Origin: CAMPJU01 sp036675265
GTDB lineage: Bacteria; Pseudomonadota; Gammaproteobacteria; Xanthomonadales; Xanthomonadaceae
Length of the DNA stretch: 64,000 bases
Direction of reading: 5' to 3'
Assembly: GCA_036675265.1 (NCBI GenBank)
Contig: JAKFFJ010000024.1
Location: 1 to 64,000 of the forward strand
This document shows positions 1 through 8,376 of the stretch, in pieces. A program made the translations under genes and the position numbers. Within the stretch, counting starts at the first letter, position 1. The number at the start of each line of letters is the position of its first letter. The notes below the pieces were generated by a model. It was not told the DNA's origin. It worked only from the letters and a program-made list of their open reading frames with translations, and searched no databases.

Positions 1-73
1 AACTCGGAAGTGAAACGCAGCCGCGCCGATGGTAGTGTGCATCCGCATGCAAGAGTAGGTCATCGCTGAGCAT
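1..73 (+). rRNA. rrf: 5S ribosomal RNA, 3' part (5' end outside window)
   Basis: The first bases match the conserved 3' half of bacterial 5S rRNA: AACTCGGAAGTGAAACGC, then GCCGATGGTAGTGTG and GAGAGTAGG-like AAGAGTAGGTCATCGC. The molecule is the large-subunit 5S rRNA that binds uL5, uL18 and bL25. Only the last 70 or so nucleotides are present, so the 16S and 23S genes of this operon should lie to the left of the window. The exact 3' end is approximate. A strong intrinsic terminator follows within ten bases, as expected for the end of an rrn operon. Confidence 0.93.
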
Positions 74-80
74 CTACACC

Positions 81-112
81 AAAAACCCCGGCCTGAAGCC
101 GGGGTTTTTTCT
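81..112 (+). terminator. Rho-independent terminator of the rRNA operon
   Basis: Perfect stem CCCCGGC / GCCGGGG (86-92 and 98-104) with a five-base CTGAA loop, preceded by five A and followed by six T. It sits directly after the 5S rRNA gene and should end the rrn transcript. The A run before the stem would also give a U run on the other strand, so it could act in both directions. Confidence 0.93.
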
Positions 113-173
113 TGCGCCCGATTCGCGCAGGGGATAATGTCCCGAAACGCCTCCGGGATAATGTGCCCCCGCG

Positions 174-560
174 CTAGATGGCCGCTGCGGCCATTACCAT
201 CAATGCCAGCACGCAAAGGTAGCCGCCGGCCCAGACGGCGCTCCGCAGGTAATGCCAGCCGCGGAGGTAGGCGATCCCGTGGAGGACGCGGAAGGCGACG
301 AACGCGAGCGCCAGCATCGAGACCGTGCCGGCATCGACGCCCGCGAACTGCGCCATCAACACGCCAGCCGCGAACGGCGCGAAGGCCTCGAACGCGTTCA
401 TCTGTGCCGCATTCGCTCGGACCACCGCCGGATTCTGCTGGCGTGCCAGCCAGCCGCGGGGATCCCGGTTGTCGTATCGCTCGCCGGAGCGCTTGGCGAT
501 GACGATCCACAAGTAGGGCAGGAAGGCGGCGGCGACGATGCACCAATAGGCAAGGCTCAT
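174..560 (-). CDS. MAPEG family membrane protein
   Basis: The 128-residue protein has the size and layout of bacterial MAPEG proteins: four hydrophobic helices separated by short polar loops, with the typical early segment RYDNRDPRGWLARQQ after helix 1 and NAFEAFAPFAAG at helix 2. MAPEG members are integral membrane proteins; eukaryotic relatives are glutathione-dependent enzymes of eicosanoid and drug metabolism, while bacterial versions are mostly uncharacterised. The start ATG is the first in frame. It lies downstream of and on the same strand as the M28 peptidase, but a strong terminator separates them, so it is probably transcribed on its own. The substrate cannot be inferred. Confidence 0.85.
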   Translation of the reverse strand: MSLAYWCIVAAAFLPYLWIVIAKRSGERYDNRDPRGWLARQQNPAVVRANAAQMNAFEAFAPFAAGVLMAQFAGVDAGTVSMLALAFVAFRVLHGIAYLRGWHYLRSAVWAGGYLCVLALMVMAAAAI

Positions 561-599
561 GCTGGTCTTTCCCCGTGGACGGCGGCGCCAGCGTAGCCG

Positions 600-628
600 A
601 AAAAAAGGCGGCGCCCGGAGGCGCCGCC
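600..628 (-). terminator. Rho-independent terminator of the M28 peptidase gene
   Basis: Read on the minus strand: perfect 9-bp stem GGCGGCGCC / GGCGCCGCC with a four-base loop (616-619), followed by seven T. It begins 25 bases after the M28 peptidase stop codon and separates that gene from the MAPEG gene. Confidence 0.92.
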
Positions 629-653
629 TCGATGCCAGCCATGCCGGGCGGAC

Positions 654-2405
654 TTATTCCGCGTCGGTCGGCCTGGGCGCGGCGGCAGGTTCCACCGCGG
701 CACCCGCCTCGGCCAGCGACGCCTCGCGGGCCGCACGGAACGGGTTGCCTTCGCGCCACTCCGGCCAGCGGTCGGAGCCCGCGATCTCGCGACCCACGGC
801 GTACAGCGCTTCCAGGTCCTGGATCACGCCGCCCAGGTCCCAGTCGGCGCTGAACTCGTCGTCGGGCTTGTGGTAACGCTTCGCCGTGTAGTCCTCGGAC
901 GCAGCCTTCCCCGCTTCCGCGCCACCCTCGACCAGGTCCTCGCCGCCCTCGGCGTACAGCGCCGGCACGCCGGCCTTGGCGAAGTTGAAGTGGTCGGAGC
1001 GGAAGTAAAAGCCGCCGGCGGGATTCGACTCCTCGACCAGCGTGCGCTGCTGCTCCGTGGCGACGGTCGCCAGGATGTCCTCGAGTTCCGAACTGCCCTT
1101 GCCGACGACCACCATGTCGCGCGAGGCCCCATAGACGCTCAAGGCGTCCAGGTTGATCGCCGCGACCGTCTTCGCCATCGGGAAGGCCGGATGTGCGACG
1201 TAGTACTTGGAGCCCAGCAGGCCGGATTCCTCGAGGGTCACCGCGACGAACGCGACCGAGCGGGCCGGCGCAGGCTGCTGCGCGGCGAACGCACCGGCGA
1301 TCTCCAGCATCCCCGCCACGCCGGTCGCGTTGTCCACGGCGCCGTTGTAGATCTGGTCGCCCTCGCCTTCATGCTTGCCGAGGTGGTCCCAGTGGGCCGT
1401 GTAGACGACCGCCTCGTCCGGCGCGTCCGCCCCGCGCAGGACGCCCACCACGTTGCGCGAGGACTTCTCCTCGATCGTGCTGGACAGGTCGAAAGAGACC
1501 GTGGCATCCAGCGGCACCGCCTCGAAATCGCGCTTGCCCGCGGCCTCGTACATCGCGTGCAGGTTCATGCCGGCATCCGCGAACAGCTGCTCGGCCGCTT
1601 CCGCGGTGATCCAGCCCTGCGCGGGCAGGCGCTTTTCCGGGTCGTCCTCCGGGCGCAGGTCGAACTGCGGGCCGGTCCAGGAGTTGCGCACGACGTCCCA
1701 GCCATACGAGGCACCGGGCGTGTCGTGGATGATCAACGCCGCCTCGGCACCCTGCCGGGCGGCCTCCTCGTACTTGTAGGTCCACCGGCCGTAGTAGGTC
1801 ATCCGGTTGCCTTCGAACAACGATTCGTCGCCGGCGTGGAAGCCCGGGTCGTTGACCAGGATCACCACGGTCTTGCCCTTGACGTCGACGCCCTCGTAGT
1901 CGTTCCAGTCCTGCTCCGGCGCGTTCACGCCGTAGCCCACGAACACCAGTTCGCTGTCCTGGACCGAGACGCTGGTCTTGCCGCTGCGGGTGTTGACCAC
2001 CATGTCCTCGCCGAATGCGAGTTCGCGCGACTCGCCTTCGCCCGGCTGGATGACGAGCACCGTCGACTCGTCCGCCGTGGTCTGCACCATCGGCACGTTC
2101 TGGAACCACTGTCCGTCGATGCCGGGTTCCAGGCCGATGCGCTCGAACTGGTCGCGGATGTATTCGACGGTCTTCTCGCCTCCGGGACTGCCCGGGGCGC
2201 GGCCCTCGAATTCGTCGGAGGACAGCACCTGCACCATCTGCGAGAAATCTTCGGGGGTGATCGCCGGCTGGAACGGGTGGCCGGTGGTCGCGGCGGGTGC
2301 CGGGTCGGCCGCTTCGACGGGCGCGGCCTCGGGCTCGCGGTCGCAGGCGGCCAGCGCCAGGGCCGCGGCGAGCGCCAGCAAGAGGGAGGGACTGCGGTGC
2401 GTCAT
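654..2405 (-). CDS. M28 family zinc metallopeptidase, lipoprotein
   Basis: This is a 583-residue exported aminopeptidase-like enzyme that releases amino acids from peptides using two zinc ions. The N-terminus is a lipoprotein signal with lipobox ALAAC (Cys21), so it is probably anchored in the outer membrane or periplasm. A protease-associated (PA) insert lies around residues 130-260. The metal and catalytic residues of clan MH are visible: H338 (AHWDH), D358 (GAVDN), E392-E393 (TLEES) and a late His in RSDHFNFAKAG. Length and order match M28 peptidases with a PA domain. It is followed by its own terminator and lies apart from the VNG-repeat gene upstream, so it is probably monocistronic. Confidence 0.92.
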   Translation of the reverse strand: MTHRSPSLLLALAAALALAACDREPEAAPVEAADPAPAATTGHPFQPAITPEDFSQMVQVLSSDEFEGRAPGSPGGEKTVEYIRDQFERIGLEPGIDGQWFQNVPMVQTTADESTVLVIQPGEGESRELAFGEDMVVNTRSGKTSVSVQDSELVFVGYGVNAPEQDWNDYEGVDVKGKTVVILVNDPGFHAGDESLFEGNRMTYYGRWTYKYEEAARQGAEAALIIHDTPGASYGWDVVRNSWTGPQFDLRPEDDPEKRLPAQGWITAEAAEQLFADAGMNLHAMYEAAGKRDFEAVPLDATVSFDLSSTIEEKSSRNVVGVLRGADAPDEAVVYTAHWDHLGKHEGEGDQIYNGAVDNATGVAGMLEIAGAFAAQQPAPARSVAFVAVTLEESGLLGSKYYVAHPAFPMAKTVAAINLDALSVYGASRDMVVVGKGSSELEDILATVATEQQRTLVEESNPAGGFYFRSDHFNFAKAGVPALYAEGGEDLVEGGAEAGKAASEDYTAKRYHKPDDEFSADWDLGGVIQDLEALYAVGREIAGSDRWPEWREGNPFRAAREASLAEAGAAVEPAAAPRPTDAE

Positions 2406-2465
2406 CGGGGGTCTCCGAGGCGGGGAAACCCGATTCTATGCCAGTGCCCGGGCCCGCCCGGCGCC

Positions 2466-3140
2466 TCAGTCCCGCGGCGCGCGATCGCCCTCGTAGCGCA
2501 CCGCGGTCGCCCCGGTCACGGGACCGGTCTGGGCGGTGGCGTGCACGTACAGCTTGACCTCGCGCTCGAACACCAGCGGTCCGTCCACCCTGGCGCCCTG
2601 CGCGATCACGATGCGCTGCGGCTCCCGCTTGCCGAAGGAGAACGGGAACCAGTTGCTGTCCGGCTTCTCGACCTTGATCCCGCCCTGCACGTGCGAATCG
2701 ATGCCGACCGTGATGTCGCCGTTGACCGTCTCGATGCCGCCCGCCAGGTCGGTGTCGACCAGGCCGATGGCGCCATTGACCGTGCCGATGTCGCCCGCCA
2801 CGCGGCCGGCGCGATCGACGAACACGCTGCCGTTCACCGTCTCGATGTCGCCGTCGACCTGGACGCCGGTGCCGAGCCGGATGGCCCCGTTGACCGTCTC
2901 CAGCGAACGCGCCTGCGCGTCGTCGGCCACGCGGATCGATCCGTTGACGGTCTCGGCGTCGCCGACCTCGGCGCCTGCCTCGATCCGGATGCTGCCGTTG
3001 ACGGTGCTCAACGTGCCGTAACGTTCGCCGGCCTCGGCGGTGATGCTGCCGTTGACCTTCTCGATGTCGGTGTCGTCGGCGAAGGCCGGCGCGGCTGCCA
3101 GTGAAAGCGCCAGGGCGAGGATGCGGGCGGTGCGGACCAT
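2466..3140 (-). CDS. Exported VNG-repeat (DUF4097/bactofilin-like beta-repeat) protein
   Basis: This 224-residue protein has a clear Sec signal peptide ending near AFA-DDTD (residue 21). The mature part carries seven short repeats containing the motif VNGSI or a variant, with VNG at residues 29, 48, 65, 83, 102, 121 and 139. The period of 17-19 residues is typical of one turn of a right-handed beta-helix or a polymer-forming solenoid. The tail (residues 160-224) is less repetitive and includes FSFGKREPQR. The fold resembles putative adhesin/DUF4097 and bactofilin-type sheets; the function is unknown. It is divergent from gpmI, with 85 bases between the start codons, so the two share a promoter region. 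Confidence 0.7.
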   Translation of the reverse strand: MVRTARILALALSLAAAPAFADDTDIEKVNGSITAEAGERYGTLSTVNGSIRIEAGAEVGDAETVNGSIRVADDAQARSLETVNGAIRLGTGVQVDGDIETVNGSVFVDRAGRVAGDIGTVNGAIGLVDTDLAGGIETVNGDITVGIDSHVQGGIKVEKPDSNWFPFSFGKREPQRIVIAQGARVDGPLVFEREVKLYVHATAQTGPVTGATAVRYEGDRAPRD

Positions 3141-3225
3141 GGGGGGTTCTCCATTCGCTGGATGGCTACAATCCCACGTGTCCGCGCCGCGGTCACCTGT
3201 CTGAAGTCACTGGGAAGAACGTCTC

Positions 3226-4782
3226 GTGCCGCAAGCGCCGTCCCCGTCGCCGCCTCCCCGTCCACTGGTCCTGCTGATCCTGGATGGGTGGGGCCACCGC
3301 GACGACCCCGAGGACAACGCGCTGGCCCAGGCCGAGCTCCCCACCTGGCGGCGGCTGTGGGCCACCGAACCGCACACGCTGGTGCACACCGAAGGCCGCC
3401 ACGTGGGCCTGCCCGACGGCCAGATGGGCAATTCCGAGGTCGGCCACATGAACCTGGGCGCTGGCCGGATCGTGTACCAGGACCTCACCCGGATCGACGC
3501 GGCCATCGAGGACGGCGGCTTCTTCGCCAATCCCGAACTGCTCGCGGCCTGTGGCGCGGCCCGCGACGGCGGCGGCACGCTGCACCTGATGGGACTGCTG
3601 TCGCCCGGCGGCGTGCACAGCCACGAACAACACCTGTTCGCGATGCTCGAGCTGGCACGACGCGAAGGCGTGCAGCGGGTCGCCGTGCACGCCTTCCTCG
3701 ATGGCCGCGACATGCCGCCGCGTTCGGCCGCGCCCAGCCTGCAGGCGCTGCAGGACGCGTGCGCGGCGGCGGGCAACGCGCGCATCGCCACCGTGGGCGG
3801 CCGCTACTTCGCCATGGATCGCGACAAGCGGTGGGACCGCCTGCGCCGCGCCTGGGACGCGATCGTCGAAGGACAGGCGGCACACGATGCAGCCGACGCA
3901 GCCAGCGCACTTGCCGCCGCCTATGCACGCGGCGAGAACGACGAGTTCGCCGCGCCGACCACCATCGACGGCGGCGTGCCCGTGCGCGACGGCGACGCCA
4001 TCGTCTTCATGAACTTCCGCGCCGACCGCGCGCGCCAGCTCACGGCCGCGTTCGTCGCGCCCGGGTTCGACGGTTTCGACGCGCGTCGCCCGCGGCTGTC
4101 GCGGTTCACCTGCCTGACCGGGTACGACGCGACCCTGCCGGCGCCCGTCGCATTCGCGCCCGACGACCTGCGGGACACGCTGGGCGAAGTGCTCGCGGAA
4201 GCCGGGTTGTCGCAACTGCGCATCGCCGAGACCGAGAAGTACGCGCACGTCACGTTCTTCTTCAGTGGCGGCCGCGAGGATCCTTTCCCCGGCGAGCAGC
4301 GCATCCTGGTGCCGAGCCCCAAGGTGGCCACCTACGACCTGCAGCCGGAGATGAGTTGCCCGGAACTGACCGCGCGGCTGGTCGAGGCGATCCGCGCCGG
4401 CACCTTCGACGTCATCGCCTGCAACATCGCCAACCCGGACATGGTCGGGCACACCGGCGACCTGCAGGCCGCCATTCGCGCCGCGGAGGCCGTCGACCAA
4501 GCGCTCGGGGCGATCGAGGCCGCGGTGCGCGACGCGGGCGGCGCGCTGCTGGTCACCGCCGACCATGGCAACCTCGAGATGATGCGCGACCCCGCCACCG
4601 GCCAGCCCCATACCGCGCACACCGTCGGCCCGGTGCCGCTCGTGTACGTCGGCGCGCGGCGCGGGACGCTGCGCGAGGGCGGTGCGCTGCGCGACATCGC
4701 GCCGACCATGCTCGACCTGCTCGGCATGCCGCGGCCGGACGCCATGACCGGGCGCAGCCTGTTCGACGACGCGCCGGGCTGA
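3226..4782 (+). CDS. gpmI: 2,3-bisphosphoglycerate-independent phosphoglycerate mutase
   Basis: The enzyme interconverts 3- and 2-phosphoglycerate in glycolysis and gluconeogenesis, in the cytoplasm, using two Mn ions and a phosphoserine intermediate. The 518-residue length is standard. Key motifs: LLILDGWG (metal Asp20), GQMGNSEVGHMNLGAGR with the nucleophile Ser70, FLDGRDMPPRSA, EKYAHVTFFFSGG, and the late metal motifs TADHGNLEMM and HTAHTVGPVPL. The GTG start is chosen because translation from it gives the usual short lead-in to the LDGWG motif; GGGAAG lies about ten bases upstream. A TACAAT -10-like hexamer is at 3167-3172. The stop overlaps the envC start by one base, indicating one operon. 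Confidence 0.97.
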   Translation: MPQAPSPSPPPRPLVLLILDGWGHRDDPEDNALAQAELPTWRRLWATEPHTLVHTEGRHVGLPDGQMGNSEVGHMNLGAGRIVYQDLTRIDAAIEDGGFFANPELLAACGAARDGGGTLHLMGLLSPGGVHSHEQHLFAMLELARREGVQRVAVHAFLDGRDMPPRSAAPSLQALQDACAAAGNARIATVGGRYFAMDRDKRWDRLRRAWDAIVEGQAAHDAADAASALAAAYARGENDEFAAPTTIDGGVPVRDGDAIVFMNFRADRARQLTAAFVAPGFDGFDARRPRLSRFTCLTGYDATLPAPVAFAPDDLRDTLGEVLAEAGLSQLRIAETEKYAHVTFFFSGGREDPFPGEQRILVPSPKVATYDLQPEMSCPELTARLVEAIRAGTFDVIACNIANPDMVGHTGDLQAAIRAAEAVDQALGAIEAAVRDAGGALLVTADHGNLEMMRDPATGQPHTAHTVGPVPLVYVGARRGTLREGGALRDIAPTMLDLLGMPRPDAMTGRSLFDDAPG

Positions 4783-5972
4783 TGCGGCACCCCGTGCTGC
4801 CCGTGTTGCTGGCCTGCGTGCTGGTGCTCGGCGCCGCGGCACCCGCCGGCGCGCAGGACCGGGACGACACGGCCCAGCGCCTGGAGCGCACGCGGGCCGA
4901 ACTCGAGGCGATCGCCGCGCAACGCCGCAAGCTGGAAGGCGAACGCGGGGCCGCGGCGCGTGCGTTGCGCGATGCGGACGAACAGGTCGGCAAGACCGCG
5001 CGCGAACTGGCGGCGCTCCAGCGCCAGGTCGAGGCGCGCGTGTCGGCATTGGCGGACCTGCACGCGCGCCGCGACGAACTCACCGAAAGCCTGGCGCGCC
5101 AGCGCAAGTCGCTGGCCGCGCTGCTGCGCGCCGCGCATGCGCTTGGCGAGCACGCGCCGCTCAAGCTGCTGCTGGCGCAGGACCGCGTCGCGGACGGCCA
5201 GCGGCTGCTTGCGTACCACGGTTACCTGCAACGCGAGCGCGCACGAAGGATCGACCAGCTGGCGGCAGAACTGCAGGCGCTCGCGGCCGTCGAGGTGCGC
5301 ATCGAGGCCGAACGCGTGGCACTGGACGCCGCGCGCGACGCGCAGCAGGCCCGCCTGGACGCGCTGGCGCGCGATCGCACCGCGCGCGCCGGCACGCTGG
5401 CGCAACTGGAAGCCCGCTATCGCGACCGCGCCGCGCGCGAGAAGGCGCTTGGCCGCGACGTCAAGTCGCTGGAGCGGCTGCTCGCGACGCTGCGCGAAGC
5501 CGCCGCCCGGGCCGCGCGCGAGCGCGCCGCCGCGCAGGCCCCCGCGCCGTCCGGCGTGCCGGCGGCCATCGCGCCGGCGGGGGGCATCCGCGTCGGCGGA
5601 CTCGGCTGGCCGGTGGCGGGTTCACTGCTGGCCGCCTACGGCGCGCGCATGCCGGACGGCCGCCGCAGCGACGGCGTGCTCATCGCGGCCGATGCCGGCA
5701 CCGAGGTGACCGCCGCGGCGGCCGGCCAGGTCGTGTTCGCCGACTGGATGACCGGCTACGGCCTCATCCTGATCCTGGACCACGGCGACGACACCATGAG
5801 CCTGTACGCGCACAACGACACCCTGTTGCGCGTCGTCGGCGACAGCGTCGCCCGGGGGGACGCGGTGGCGCGCGTCGGCAGTTCCGGGGGGCAGGGCCGC
5901 CCCGCGCTGTATTTCGAGCTGCGCCGCAACGGCGCGCCGGTCGATCCGCGCAGCTGGCTCCAGCGACGTTGA
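4782..5972 (+). CDS. envC: EnvC-like murein hydrolase activator
   Basis: This 396-residue periplasmic protein has a signal peptide (cleavage near AGA-QDRD), a long arginine- and alanine-rich coiled coil (about 24-250) and a C-terminal LytM/M23 domain (about 265-396). EnvC proteins are recruited to the divisome and switch on amidases that split septal peptidoglycan. As in that family the LytM site is degenerate: where active M23 peptidases have HxxxD the sequence reads RRSDGVLIAA, and HxH is replaced by ALYFELR, although YAHN is kept. It should therefore activate rather than cut. The ATG overlaps the gpmI stop by one base, and a gpmI-envC-ctp order is common in proteobacteria. Confidence 0.93.
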   Translation: MRHPVLPVLLACVLVLGAAAPAGAQDRDDTAQRLERTRAELEAIAAQRRKLEGERGAAARALRDADEQVGKTARELAALQRQVEARVSALADLHARRDELTESLARQRKSLAALLRAAHALGEHAPLKLLLAQDRVADGQRLLAYHGYLQRERARRIDQLAAELQALAAVEVRIEAERVALDAARDAQQARLDALARDRTARAGTLAQLEARYRDRAAREKALGRDVKSLERLLATLREAAARAARERAAAQAPAPSGVPAAIAPAGGIRVGGLGWPVAGSLLAAYGARMPDGRRSDGVLIAADAGTEVTAAAAGQVVFADWMTGYGLILILDHGDDTMSLYAHNDTLLRVVGDSVARGDAVARVGSSGGQGRPALYFELRRNGAPVDPRSWLQRR

Positions 5973-6073
5973 CCGGCGACCGCCAACCCGGCAGCCGGCG
6001 TTCACCCCGCGACAACCGCCGTCCGCATAATCGGATGGGACGCTCCTTCGAACGGGCCCGGCCCGGAGGTTCC

Positions 6074-7399
6074 ATGCGCCTGTCCCCCCTGTTGCTGCCA
6101 CTTGCCCTGGCCCTGGCCTGCGCACCCGCTTTCGCCCAGGAGGGGCAGGAAGGCGAAAGCACGCCGGCCGCACCGAACGACCCGCAGGCCGCGCTCGCCG
6201 ATCGCGGAACGGAAAGCGACGCGGTCCCGCTGGAAGAGATCCGCCGCTACGTGACGGTGTTCAACATGGTCCGGGAGGCCTACGTCGAACCCGTGGACGA
6301 CGGCACGCTGATGCAGGCGGCGATCCGCGGCCTGCTGCGCGACCTCGATCCCCACAGCGCATACCTGGAAAAGGATGCGAGCGAGAACCTGGCCGAGCGC
6401 GCCAGGGGCGCGTATGAAGGCATCGGCGTGGAGATCGTGCGGCAGGAAGACGACACGCTGCTGGTCATCGCGCCGATCGACGGCACGCCGGCGGCGCGCG
6501 CGGGCATCAAGCCGGGCGATCTCATCGTCGCGGTCGACGGCCGCCCGCTGGCGGGCTCGTCACCGGATTCGGACCTGCTGCGCGGCCCCCCGGGCAGTGA
6601 AGTCGTGCTGACCGTCGTCCGCGAAGACCTGGACGAACCGCTGGACATCACCGTCGTGCGCGACACCATCCGCGTCGCCAGCGTGCGCGGCCACATGCTC
6701 GAACCCGGCCATGCCTACGTGCGCATCAGCATGTTCCAGGCCGACACCGGCGCGGACTTCGGGCGCGAGCTCGATCGCCTGTCCACCGAGGCGGGCGGCA
6801 ACCTGCAGGGCCTGGTCATCGACCTGCGCAGCAACCCGGGCGGACTCCTGACCACCGCGGTCCAGGTCGCTGACGAGCTGCTGGAGAAGGGGACGATCGT
6901 CACGACGCGCGGGCGCCTGGCGATCAGCGACACGTCGTTCACCGCGACGCCCGGCGACCGCCTGGATGGCGCACCGGTGGTGGTGCTCGTGGATGCAGGA
7001 TCGGCCAGCGCCGCGGAAGTGCTGGCCGGCGCGTTGCGCGACAACGACCGCGCCCGGGTGATCGGCAGCCGTACTTTCGGCAAGGGCTCGGTGCAGACGG
7101 CGTTGCCGCTGGACAACGGCGACACGGTCAAGCTCACCACCGCGCGCTACTACACGCCGGACGGAACCTCCATCCAGGCGCTGGGCATCAAGCCCGACGT
7201 CGTGCTGCAGCCGGAAGGCGCCGAAGGCGAGGCCGTCGCGCGTGTCACCGAAGCCAGGTTGCCCGGGCACCTGGACGCCGAGGACGAGGTGTCCGCGCTG
7301 GAACCTGGCGACGTGCTGGAAGGGCAAGCGCCCATTGACGCGGCGCTGGCCGAGCTCAAGCGCATGACTTCCGTCGCAGTGACCAACCGCACGGGGTAG
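6074..7399 (+). CDS. C-terminal processing peptidase, S41 family (CtpA-like)
   Basis: The 441-residue periplasmic serine protease has a signal peptide (cleavage near AFA-QEGQ), an N-terminal helical part, a PDZ domain (about 110-195, with GIGVEIV and GIKPGDLIVAVDG) and the S41 catalytic core. The Ser-Lys dyad is Ser312 in GSASAAEV and Lys337 in TFGKGSVQ, with the family spacing of 25. Such proteases trim the C-termini of envelope proteins, including peptidoglycan enzymes. The ATG at 6074 is chosen because it opens the signal peptide and follows CGGAGG; an upstream in-frame start would add 35 non-signal residues. It lies 101 bases after envC, as in many proteobacteria. Confidence 0.95.
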   Translation: MRLSPLLLPLALALACAPAFAQEGQEGESTPAAPNDPQAALADRGTESDAVPLEEIRRYVTVFNMVREAYVEPVDDGTLMQAAIRGLLRDLDPHSAYLEKDASENLAERARGAYEGIGVEIVRQEDDTLLVIAPIDGTPAARAGIKPGDLIVAVDGRPLAGSSPDSDLLRGPPGSEVVLTVVREDLDEPLDITVVRDTIRVASVRGHMLEPGHAYVRISMFQADTGADFGRELDRLSTEAGGNLQGLVIDLRSNPGGLLTTAVQVADELLEKGTIVTTRGRLAISDTSFTATPGDRLDGAPVVVLVDAGSASAAEVLAGALRDNDRARVIGSRTFGKGSVQTALPLDNGDTVKLTTARYYTPDGTSIQALGIKPDVVLQPEGAEGEAVARVTEARLPGHLDAEDEVSALEPGDVLEGQAPIDAALAELKRMTSVAVTNRTG

Positions 7400-7468
7400 C
7401 CGCGCCGCCGGCCGTTAGCATGGCCCGGTGCCCGCCGTACTGGCGGGCCTTCCGTGACCGGGGACGTC

Positions 7469-8365
7469 ATGCTCACCATCCGCGCGCTCAGCAAGACCTA
7501 CGCCAACGGCGTGCATGCACTCGACAACGTCAGCCTGGACATCCCGCGCGGGATGTTCGGGCTGCTTGGGCCCAACGGGGCCGGCAAGTCGTCGCTGATG
7601 CGCACGCTGGCCACGCTGCAGGAGGCCGACACCGGCAGCGCGACCATGGACGACGGCGCCGGCGGCACGATCGACATGCTGCGCGACAAGGCCGCGGTGC
7701 GCCGCCAGCTGGGCTACCTGCCGCAGGACTTCGGCGTGTATCCGAAGGTGAGCGCAGAGGACCTGCTGGAACATTTCGCGGTGCTCAAGGGGCTGTCCGC
7801 CCGCAAGCAGCGGCGCGAGGTCGTCGACGCGCTGCTGCAGCAGGTCAACCTGTGGGATGCGCGCAAGCGCAAGCTCGGCACGTTCTCCGGCGGCATGCGC
7901 CAGCGGTTCGGCATCGCGCAGGCGCTGCTCGGCAATCCGCGCCTGGTGATCGTCGACGAGCCGACCGCCGGCCTGGATCCGGAGGAGCGCAACCGCTTCC
8001 TCAACCTGCTGGCGGAGATCGGCGAGAACGTCGCGGTCATCCTGTCCACCCACATCGTGGAGGACGTGACGGACCTCTGCCCGACGATGGCGATCATGAA
8101 CAAGGGCGAGGTGCTGCTGACCGGCAAGCCCAATGCGGCGATCGACGCGCTGGCCGGCCAGGTCTGGCGCAAGCAGGTCGACAAGGCCGCGGTCGCCGGG
8201 TACGAGGCAGCCCACGTGGTGCTGTCCAAGCGCCTGGTCGCGGGCCAGCCCGTGCTGCACGTGTTCAGCGCCGATGCGCCCGAGGCCGGGTTCGAACCGG
8301 TCGCGCCCGATCTCGAGGACGTCTACTTCCAGCGCCTGCGCCTGCATGCGCGGAAGGCCGCCTGA
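7469..8365 (+). CDS. ABC transporter ATP-binding protein
   Basis: This cytoplasmic ATPase subunit of 298 residues carries Walker A GPNGAGKSS (residues 34-42), the Q-loop LGYLPQDFG, signature FSGGMRQR, Walker B RLVIVDEPTAGLDPEE and the switch His in LSTHIVED. The C-terminal 90 residues form the extra domain typical of ABC-2 export ATPases. A GTG at 7454 could add five residues; the ATG is preferred because it gives the usual lead-in MLTIRALSKTYANG. The partner permease starts 11 bases downstream, so the two form one transporter. The fused aminopeptidase on the permease suggests handling of peptides, but the substrate is unknown. Confidence 0.95.
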   Translation: MLTIRALSKTYANGVHALDNVSLDIPRGMFGLLGPNGAGKSSLMRTLATLQEADTGSATMDDGAGGTIDMLRDKAAVRRQLGYLPQDFGVYPKVSAEDLLEHFAVLKGLSARKQRREVVDALLQQVNLWDARKRKLGTFSGGMRQRFGIAQALLGNPRLVIVDEPTAGLDPEERNRFLNLLAEIGENVAVILSTHIVEDVTDLCPTMAIMNKGEVLLTGKPNAAIDALAGQVWRKQVDKAAVAGYEAAHVVLSKRLVAGQPVLHVFSADAPEAGFEPVAPDLEDVYFQRLRLHARKAA

Positions 8366-8376
8366 AGGGCGCCGGC

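Noticed and set aside
4782..5972. Active M23 endopeptidase
   Set aside because: The HxxxD and HxH metal motifs are replaced (RRSDG, ALYFELR), as in the activator EnvC.
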